DNA of 9,932 nucleotides, taken from Cloacimonetes bacterium UBA4175. Its GTDB lineage: Bacteria; Cloacimonadota; Cloacimonadia; Cloacimonadales; Cloacimonadaceae. Below the pieces are notes generated by a model that was not told where the DNA came from, did no database searches, and saw only the letters and a list, made by a program, of their open reading frames with translations. The position numbers and the translations under genes were made by a program. This document shows, piece by piece, positions 5,019-9,932 of the stretch. Positions within the stretch are counted from its first letter, which is position 1, and every line of letters starts with the position of its first letter. The stretch spans positions 15,598 through 25,529 of the forward strand of contig DFUX01000040.1 of assembly GCA_002379855.1 (NCBI GenBank), given 5' to 3'.

Positions 5019-5627
5019 GTGGAGCTGCCTTTCGGCGGGGCATACATCTTTCAGGAACGGCGTTCCCAGGGGGTGTCGCAGGTGGCGGCGGCCTTGCAGG
5101 CGGCGGCTTTGGAAGCCTGCCCGGAAGAGGATGCCCGGGTGCTGGAACTGGGCTCCGGCTGCGGAATCGTGAGCATCATGCTGGCTTTGCAACGTCCCCG
5201 CTGGCAGATCGATGCCCTGGAAATCCAGCCGCGGCTGCATCAACTTGCCGTGGACAATGCCTCCCTTTGCGGAGTGGAGGCCGCTTTCCAGCTTGCCGAT
5301 CTGCGGGACTTCCAAGCCGAACGGGCGTATCAACTCATCATCTCCAATCCACCCTGGCGCAAGCGGGGCAGCGGATTGCCAAGCCCGCATCCCTCCCGCG
5401 AGGCCAGCCGCGGCGAGCTTTTCTGCAACATGGCCGATGTTCTGGCCTGCGTGAAACGCAACCTCTCCCCCGCCGGCGCCGCCCTCCTTGTCTATCCCGC
5501 CTCACGGGAGCGCGAACTGGCCGCAACAGCCCAAAATACTTTGCTTGACATAATTTCCGCCCTTGCCGTGACTGGCCACAAAGAACATACTATCTACAGA
5601 TTTTCTCATAAAGGAAAGCCACAATGA
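5019..5627 (+). CDS. TrmN6-like S-adenosylmethionine-dependent methyltransferase
   Basis: Class I methyltransferase, probably acting on the amino group of an adenine in tRNA (family of tRNA1(Val) A37 N6-methyltransferase, YfiC/TrmN6). Numbered from GTG 5019 (202 residues): motif I VLELGSGCGI (41-50) binds the cofactor, E68 is the acidic ribose-binding residue, DLRDF follows, and ISNPPW (108-113) is the amino-methyltransferase motif IV, with Trp instead of the common Tyr/Phe. The HPSREASRGE segment after it fits the family. It is shorter than typical TrmN6 (about 240 residues). GTG 5019 has no ribosome binding site. Translation may really begin at CTG 5001, adding six residues and restoring a 4-base overlap with nadA. 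The true substrate is not certain; a ribosomal protein target is possible. It overlaps the next gene by ATGA. Confidence 0.8.
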   Translation: MELPFGGAYIFQERRSQGVSQVAAALQAAALEACPEEDARVLELGSGCGIVSIMLALQRPRWQIDALEIQPRLHQLAVDNASLCGVEAAFQLADLRDFQAERAYQLIISNPPWRKRGSGLPSPHPSREASRGELFCNMADVLACVKRNLSPAGAALLVYPASRERELAATAQNTLLDIISALAVTGHKEHTIYRFSHKGKPQ

Positions 5628-6454
5628 ACAACAGATTTATCCTGATCCTGCTGCTGCTCGCGGCAAGCTTCGTGGCGTGGACATATATTCACTACCAGTA
5701 TCAGGAAAGCAAAAAACTGCGCCTGGATCAGCTCGCGCAGCTTCCGGTCTATGTGTATCTGGAGGATGAAGCCCTGGCAGACAGCCTGAGCGGCGAACTG
5801 CGGCAGTTGGGTCAGATTCAGAAGGTGGAGTTCTCACCCGGCATCGATGCCGCCAAAGAGATCGTTAAATCCTATGGCCTGGACGTAACCGAAGCCACTT
5901 TGCGCAACTACGATTTCCCGCATGTGCTTACCCTGCTCTTCAAACCCGAGCTGCTTTCCTTTCCCGCCCGCGACAAAGCCCTGAAAATGATCTCCGCGCG
6001 TGGCATCTCCAGCGTGGACATCGACACTCAGGAGGCCGCCTGGAAGCTCTGCAAACAGGAGCTTACCCAACTGCGCGGCAGGTGGACAGCATCCACCCTG
6101 TTCATAGCTGTGGCGCTGTTTCTGCTGGCATTTTTCGTCCGCTTTTACCTCTATCTGGAGGAGAAGCTGCTCAACCTTGGCGCCAAACAGGATTTGCTTA
6201 CCGCCATGCAAGCCAGGAAGAGCAGATTCCGACAGTCGCTGCTGCTGTTTTTGATTCCCGCCTTGCTCAGCCCGCTGCTTTACTATTTCCTGGTGGCGGT
6301 CGGGACTGTTAAGCCCCTGGTGGACTGGCAGTTCTTCTGCATCCAGGCTGGCACCGTCCTGGCAGGCATCCTGGCCTCCCATCTGCTGATCAAGGGCAGG
6401 GAACAACTCAGCATTTGGGATTTTGAGCCGCCCGCCGCGGACAGTCCCCTCTAA
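5624..6454 (+). CDS. FtsX-like four-helix membrane protein
   Basis: Probable inner-membrane protein of 276 residues with the layout of the cell-division protein FtsX: one N-terminal membrane helix (about 5-22), an extracytoplasmic domain (about 23-153), then three helices at about 155-175, 205-228 and 237-256. The extracytoplasmic part resembles FtsX in kind: VYVYLEDEALADSL with a following helix and KVEF, then a second half with VLTLLF and ISARGISSVDID, as in the paired small alpha/beta lobes that contact wall-hydrolase activators. NLGA in the loop after helix 2 is reminiscent of the LVGA segment of FtsX. No FtsE ATPase gene is next to it. Sequence identity to true FtsX is weak by eye, so a different four-helix membrane protein remains possible. 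AAGGA (5611-5615) precedes ATG 5624, which overlaps the methyltransferase stop. Confidence 0.5.
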   Translation: MNNRFILILLLLAASFVAWTYIHYQYQESKKLRLDQLAQLPVYVYLEDEALADSLSGELRQLGQIQKVEFSPGIDAAKEIVKSYGLDVTEATLRNYDFPHVLTLLFKPELLSFPARDKALKMISARGISSVDIDTQEAAWKLCKQELTQLRGRWTASTLFIAVALFLLAFFVRFYLYLEEKLLNLGAKQDLLTAMQARKSRFRQSLLLFLIPALLSPLLYYFLVAVGTVKPLVDWQFFCIQAGTVLAGILASHLLIKGREQLSIWDFEPPAADSPL

Positions 6455-6462
6455 CGCCAAAG

Positions 6463-7002
6463 ATGAAAAACATTCCCAATATACTGACCATTGGCAGGAT
6501 TCTGTTGATCCCCGTGTTTTTGTGGCTCGTCTTTGCCAGAGGCTCCATAGCTTCCGCCCTCCTGGTCTTTGTGGCGGCGGCGCTCACCGATTGGCTGGAT
6601 GGCTGGCTGGCGCGCAAGTGGCAGGTGATCAGTGACTTTGGCAAGATCGCCGATCCTTTGGCGGACAAGCTGCTGGTGCTCTCGGCTCTGGCGGCGCTCA
6701 CCTGGTTGCCTCCCTACCGGCTCTGGCTGCCGATCTTTATCGTGATCGCGCTGCGGGAACTGGTGATCACCATCCTGCGCGAAATCTACAAGAAGCGCGG
6801 GATAATCGTTCCGGCGGACAGGCTGGGCAAATGGAAGACCTTTTTGCAGATGCTGGGCATTGTGCTGGCTTTTGCCGCCTGGGCCTGGCTCGAGCCGCTG
6901 TCCAAGGGATTGGTGTGGGCTGCCAACATCTGGTTTGGACTGGTGGCGGCGCTCACCCTGTATAGCGGCCTCAACTACCTTAAACGCCCCGTTGGGGCAT
7001 AA
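6463..7002 (+). CDS. pgsA: CDP-alcohol phosphatidyltransferase, PgsA type (phosphatidylglycerophosphate synthase)
   Basis: Integral membrane enzyme that swaps CMP on CDP-diacylglycerol for glycerol 3-phosphate, the committed step to phosphatidylglycerol. The 179-residue size and several hydrophobic helices fit PgsA. The complete catalytic signature D-x2-DG-x2-AR-x8-G-x3-D-x3-D is present: D43, D46, G47, A50, R51, G60, D64 and D68, followed by K69. The N-terminal NIPNILTIGRI is also typical of PgsA. The gene begins 8 bases after the FtsX-like gene without a clear ribosome binding site. A related enzyme using another alcohol, such as serine or inositol, cannot be fully excluded. GCCCC-GTT-GGGGC (6986-6998) forms a small hairpin just before the stop codon. 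Confidence 0.92.
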   Translation: MKNIPNILTIGRILLIPVFLWLVFARGSIASALLVFVAAALTDWLDGWLARKWQVISDFGKIADPLADKLLVLSALAALTWLPPYRLWLPIFIVIALRELVITILREIYKKRGIIVPADRLGKWKTFLQMLGIVLAFAAWAWLEPLSKGLVWAANIWFGLVAALTLYSGLNYLKRPVGA

Positions 7003-7005
7003 ACT

Positions 7006-7012
7006 GGAGGAA
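7006..7012 (+). promoter_or_regulatory. Strong ribosome binding site of the DUF4837 lipoprotein gene
   Basis: GGAGGAA stands just after the pgsA stop, with GGAGG ending 7 bases before ATG 7018. It is one of the strongest translation signals in the operon, suggesting that this lipoprotein is made in quantity. Confidence 0.65.
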
Positions 7013-7017
7013 TCATA

Positions 7018-8091
7018 ATGAAACGCCTCACCCTTGCTCTTTTGATCATTCTGCTGCTCGGTATCGCCGCCTGCAAGCGGGAAACCGTGCCACCCAGCGT
7101 TTACGATAAATATGACCATTATCTGGACAAATCCAAGCCCATAGCCTTTGGAGACGACCGCGACATCCAGCTCTTTGTTTCCGATGAGCTGCAGGCTGAC
7201 ATCATGGATATCCTGGCTCCTTCCCTCACCCGCAAGGTGCAACTGAGCATCCTGGAGCAGTATTTCTATCTGCAACCCGTTTCAGGTGACAAGATCAAGG
7301 AGTTCGAGAACTATAAGAACCTGATCTATTGCGGCACCCTTGACGGCGGCGACAAGGTTTCCCGCCACATCCGTTCAACCCTGAAGCAGGATATATTGGA
7401 CAGGGTAAAAGCCAGCGGCGCGGAAATGGTGATGGCGAGCAACGTATCCGTGCGCGACCAACTGCTGCTCTACCTCGTGGCAAGCGACGCACAAGCCTTG
7501 CAGCAACTGGCCTCCAGCCGCAAGGACCAGGTCTTTGAAAAGCTTCTGGAGCGCTACGCCCTGCGCCAGGGATACCAATCCTACACCAACGCCGTGATCG
7601 ACAACAAGCTTTTCCGCTCCCTGCCTTACACTATCCAGATTCCCCAGCTTTTTGACATCTATTCCAACAACCCCGAAGGCAATTTCATGTCCTTTGTTTA
7701 CAAGCCCAGAACCACCCAGCGGGATCTGCCCGACAAGTTTGTCTCCATCTATTACGAGGCGATGCCCCAAAACAAGGTCAACCGCGAATGGCTGCTGGAA
7801 AAACGCAAGGAACTGCTCGCCGATCATTTTCCGGGAGATCAGATACTGGAAGACAAGATAGAGTATGACTATTTTCAGATCGGCGGCTATGACGCGCTGC
7901 GCTTGAGAGGCGCCTGGATCAACAGCGGGATCAGCGGCGGAGTGGGCGGAGCTTTCCAGACCTATGCCTTCTGGCACGCTCCCAGCCAAACCGCCTTTGT
8001 GGTGGACAATATCGTTTATTTCCCTGCCGGCGACAAGCTTCCCGTGCTGCTTGAGCTGGAACAGATTTCTGCCTCGCTGCGGGTCAAATGA
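7018..8091 (+). CDS. DUF4837 family lipoprotein
   Basis: Envelope lipoprotein of unknown function, 357 residues. The N terminus has KR, a hydrophobic core LTLALLIILLLG and a lipobox IAAC, so C19 should be lipidated and the protein exported by Sec. The body fits DUF4837: GDDRDIQLFVSDEL (45-58), a central YKNLIYCGTL (99-108), and the characteristic end with LRLRGAW (294-300), GGAFQTYAF (310-318) and VDNIVYFPAGDK (329-340), equivalent to the family's GlWe, MGGPF and VYaP blocks. The family is best known from Bacteroidota and relatives. It overlaps the TPR lipoprotein gene by ATGA, so the two are probably translated together and may work together at the outer membrane. The family match is by eye. 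Confidence 0.72.
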   Translation: MKRLTLALLIILLLGIAACKRETVPPSVYDKYDHYLDKSKPIAFGDDRDIQLFVSDELQADIMDILAPSLTRKVQLSILEQYFYLQPVSGDKIKEFENYKNLIYCGTLDGGDKVSRHIRSTLKQDILDRVKASGAEMVMASNVSVRDQLLLYLVASDAQALQQLASSRKDQVFEKLLERYALRQGYQSYTNAVIDNKLFRSLPYTIQIPQLFDIYSNNPEGNFMSFVYKPRTTQRDLPDKFVSIYYEAMPQNKVNREWLLEKRKELLADHFPGDQILEDKIEYDYFQIGGYDALRLRGAWINSGISGGVGGAFQTYAFWHAPSQTAFVVDNIVYFPAGDKLPVLLELEQISASLRVK

Positions 8092-9824
8092 TCCCCCGTC
8101 CTTTGTTTAGAGCCGCCGTTTGCCTGGCGTGCCTGCTGTTTTGCGCCTGCGCGCCGCGCCTTAGAGTGGCGGGCTCTTCCCCAAAAACCGGTGACGGTAA
8201 CCCCAACGCCAATTCCATCTATTACTTCCTGAGTGCTTCCCTCGCTCAGAAACAGGGCGATCTGGAAGGCGCGTTGCAGCTCTACAAGCGGGCTTTGCAG
8301 TTCGATCCGGGCAGTTTCCAGATCAAAAAGCAGACTCTGCTTGTTTCCATTGGGCTTTACGCGCAGCAAATCCTCAGTGAGGAGGAGGTCAACCTGCTGA
8401 TCGCCTTCCAGGTTTACCAGATGAGCTTCGATGAGGATATGCTGCTGGCTGTTTACGGCTTTTACGACCAAAGCGGAAACCGCGAGGCACAAGAAAAGAC
8501 CCTGCGGGAACTGGAGAAACGCTTTCCTTCCGCCAACGCCAGCATGCAGCGCTTCATCTTTGAATACAAAAACAACGGCCAGACCCAGCTCAAGTATCTG
8601 GATCAGGCTTTCAAACAGGCCCGCAACGATCCCCAGGCCCTGGGCGCCCTCTCCAACCTGCTGCTCTATTTCGATGTTGACCGCGCCCTGCAGTCACTGT
8701 TCCGGATGAACGAGATCGCGCCTTCCCCGGAGGCTCACAACCTGCTGGCCAGCATCATAATCAACAAGCGTGACGCCACCTCCGCCCAACGCTATTTCTC
8801 CACCCTGGGCTGGCCCAAAGACCGCGAAGCGATGGGCACCTTCGTGCGGGTAGCACTGGAGACGGGAAACCACGATCTGATAATTGCCGTGGATGAGCAA
8901 CTGCTGGACAGCGGCGACATTGATCTGCTACATTCGCTGGCCCTTGCCGCTTTGGTGAGGGGCAGGCCGGATCTGCTGAAGCGCGTATCCCTTGCGGCAC
9001 AGGCTTCCCTGGCTCCGGAACACGAAAAACAACCCCTCTATGCCCTGCTTATCGGGCATTCCCTCGCCGTCGGCGAAATCCACCCCCTGGATTCCCAGGC
9101 GGGTAAGTTGCTCACTTCGCAGGCTTATGGAGAGATCTACAGCTACTATGGCCTCGGCTGCCTGAAGTCTTTTCCCCCGGACGCGGGAGATATTACCGGT
9201 GAACTCAGCGCGGATTTCTCGGCCAAGGTGGAAAAGCGCTTTGCGCCCGGCGCGGCGCGGGATTATCTGCTGGCCGTGGCGCGTTCGGCCGCCGACAGCA
9301 GCTATGCCGGCTATGCCGATGCCAAAAAAGAGCTTGTCGAGCATCTCAGGCAAATCACCACTCTGCGCCCCGCGGATTACGAGTTTCTGCTGCAATACCA
9401 CCACAACTGGGGCGATGCCTCCCTGCGCCGCTCTCTGCTTAGCGAAGCGGTGGAAAAGTATCCCGATAATCCCGTGTTTGCCAACGACTTGGGCTATACC
9501 CTCCTGCTGGAGGGGGCTGATCCCCGGGAAGCCGCGCGGCTGATCCAGGTCGCCCTGGACGCCGAGCCGGAAAACCCCTTCTATCTGGACAGCATGGCCT
9601 GGAGCCACTATCTGGCGGGAGACTACGCCCGCGCGGAGGAACTGATGGCGATTCCAGCCCAAATGGAGGATATGCCCGCCGAGATAGCCTGGCATCTGGG
9701 AGCCATCTACCTGAAACTTGGTAACCTGGAGCGCGCCAAAGAGTTCCTTTCCCTCTGCGTGAGCATCGGCGGGGATCAGGAATGCGTCACCGAGGCCCGG
9801 CATGCCTTGCGGCAACTGCCCTGA
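8088..9824 (+). CDS. TPR-repeat lipoprotein
   Basis: Predicted 578-residue envelope lipoprotein that serves as a protein-interaction scaffold. The N terminus is basic, then hydrophobic (AAVCLACLLFCAC). C21 is the likely lipidated Cys, with Ala at -1 and Cys at -2, a slightly unusual lipobox; C19 is less likely. A clear tetratricopeptide repeat lies at about 43-76 (YYFLSASLAQKQGDLEGALQ then LYKRALQFDP). Three more lie at the C terminus: about 462-495, 496-530 and 531-563, with the diagnostic NDLGYTLLLEG, LDSMAWSHYLAGDYARAEEL and AWHLGAIYLKLGN. The long middle (about 80-450) is helical with degenerate repeats. This layout is shared with large TPR proteins of Gram-negative envelopes. The start overlaps the DUF4837 stop (ATGA), with no strong ribosome binding site. 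It is the last gene of the operon; no good terminator is visible after it. Confidence 0.85.
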   Translation: MIPRPLFRAAVCLACLLFCACAPRLRVAGSSPKTGDGNPNANSIYYFLSASLAQKQGDLEGALQLYKRALQFDPGSFQIKKQTLLVSIGLYAQQILSEEEVNLLIAFQVYQMSFDEDMLLAVYGFYDQSGNREAQEKTLRELEKRFPSANASMQRFIFEYKNNGQTQLKYLDQAFKQARNDPQALGALSNLLLYFDVDRALQSLFRMNEIAPSPEAHNLLASIIINKRDATSAQRYFSTLGWPKDREAMGTFVRVALETGNHDLIIAVDEQLLDSGDIDLLHSLALAALVRGRPDLLKRVSLAAQASLAPEHEKQPLYALLIGHSLAVGEIHPLDSQAGKLLTSQAYGEIYSYYGLGCLKSFPPDAGDITGELSADFSAKVEKRFAPGAARDYLLAVARSAADSSYAGYADAKKELVEHLRQITTLRPADYEFLLQYHHNWGDASLRRSLLSEAVEKYPDNPVFANDLGYTLLLEGADPREAARLIQVALDAEPENPFYLDSMAWSHYLAGDYARAEELMAIPAQMEDMPAEIAWHLGAIYLKLGNLERAKEFLSLCVSIGGDQECVTEARHALRQLP

Positions 9825-9863
9825 TTTCCATCACAGCCAGCCCCAATTTCCAGTCTTAATGCT

Positions 9864-9909
9864 ATTTCGCCTGCATTACAACTGGCTCTCATTTTCACCA
9901 TTTCGCCTG
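9864..9909 (+). repeat. Direct repeat ATTTCGCCTG, two copies
   Basis: ATTTCGCCTG occurs at 9864-9873 and 9900-9909 in the spacer after the TPR gene. The second copy is embedded in the longer dispersed repeat that runs to the window edge. Confidence 0.55.
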
Positions 9910-9932
9910 TCCACCTGATCGTAGCACCTATA
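9893..9932 (+). repeat. Dispersed intergenic repeat, copy 2, cut by the window edge
   Basis: TTTCACCATTTC (9893-9904) is identical to 2020-2031, and ATCGTAGCACCTATA (9918-9932) is identical to 2249-2263. The part between them matches the stretch before the first core copy with few changes. Here the two blocks are joined within 40 bases, whereas in the first spacer they lie about 220 bases apart. The element probably continues past the window. Confidence 0.6.

Noticed and set aside
4099..5043. Long open frame on the - strand opposite nadA (314 codons)
   Set aside because: It lies wholly across a clear nadA, has no family motifs, is rich in His, Arg and Gly as expected for an antisense shadow, and has no upstream signals.
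6986..6998. Hairpin GCCCC-GTT-GGGGC at the end of pgsA as a terminator
   Set aside because: It lies within the last codons of pgsA, has no T run after it, and the next gene follows 15 bases after the stop with a strong ribosome binding site.
8928..9815. 295-codon open frame on the - strand opposite the TPR gene
   Set aside because: Antisense shadow; the + strand has signal peptide and TPR motifs, while this frame has none.

Overview
The window looks like a chromosomal, vertically inherited housekeeping region of a Gram-negative bacterium. It has two lipoproteins, an inner-membrane-anchored M23 peptidase, a DUF4837 protein (a family best known from Bacteroidota and relatives) and an orphan FtsX-like protein. 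These point to the FCB superphylum, possibly Cloacimonadota, but no marker here fixes the phylum, so this is an inference. Every gene is on the + strand. The genes look moderately GC-rich by eye; the main intergenic region is more mixed. I see no phage, transposase, CRISPR or toxin-antitoxin gene.

Layout. (1) Bases 1-172 hold the 3' end of one tRNA and a complete tRNA-Glu(CTC). (2) Bases 217-1838 hold a membrane-anchored M23 peptidase gene that overlaps a thiamine pyrophosphokinase gene by ATGA. (3) Bases 1839-2536 are a roughly 700-base gene-free region. Its first half is a patchwork of short direct and inverted repeats. Its second half is control-like DNA: a helically phased array of a 9-mer near GGTCAACCT, a G-quadruplex motif, and a good sigma-70-type promoter (TTGACA-N17-TATAAG). 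(4) Bases 2537-9824 hold nine tightly packed genes: xseB, a farnesyl-diphosphate-synthase-type prenyltransferase, dut, nadA, a TrmN6-like methyltransferase, an FtsX-like membrane protein, pgsA-type CDP-alcohol phosphotransferase, a DUF4837 lipoprotein and a TPR lipoprotein. Gaps are at most 15 bases and several junctions are 4-base overlaps. (5) The last 108 bases are again repeat-containing spacer and end inside a second copy of a repeat from the first spacer.

How the genes fit together. The nine-gene cluster joins DNA and nucleotide upkeep (exonuclease VII small subunit, dUTPase), cofactor synthesis (quinolinate synthase for NAD), isoprenoid and phospholipid synthesis (prenyl diphosphate synthase, phosphatidylglycerophosphate-synthase type) and envelope proteins. 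It reads as a growth-linked operon driven by the promoter at about 2473-2501. The most novel material is non-coding: the phased motif array with its G-rich neighbour upstream of the operon, and the intergenic repeat family. In the coding part, the most interesting points are a probable CTG start for the methyltransferase and an FtsX-like protein with no FtsE beside it.
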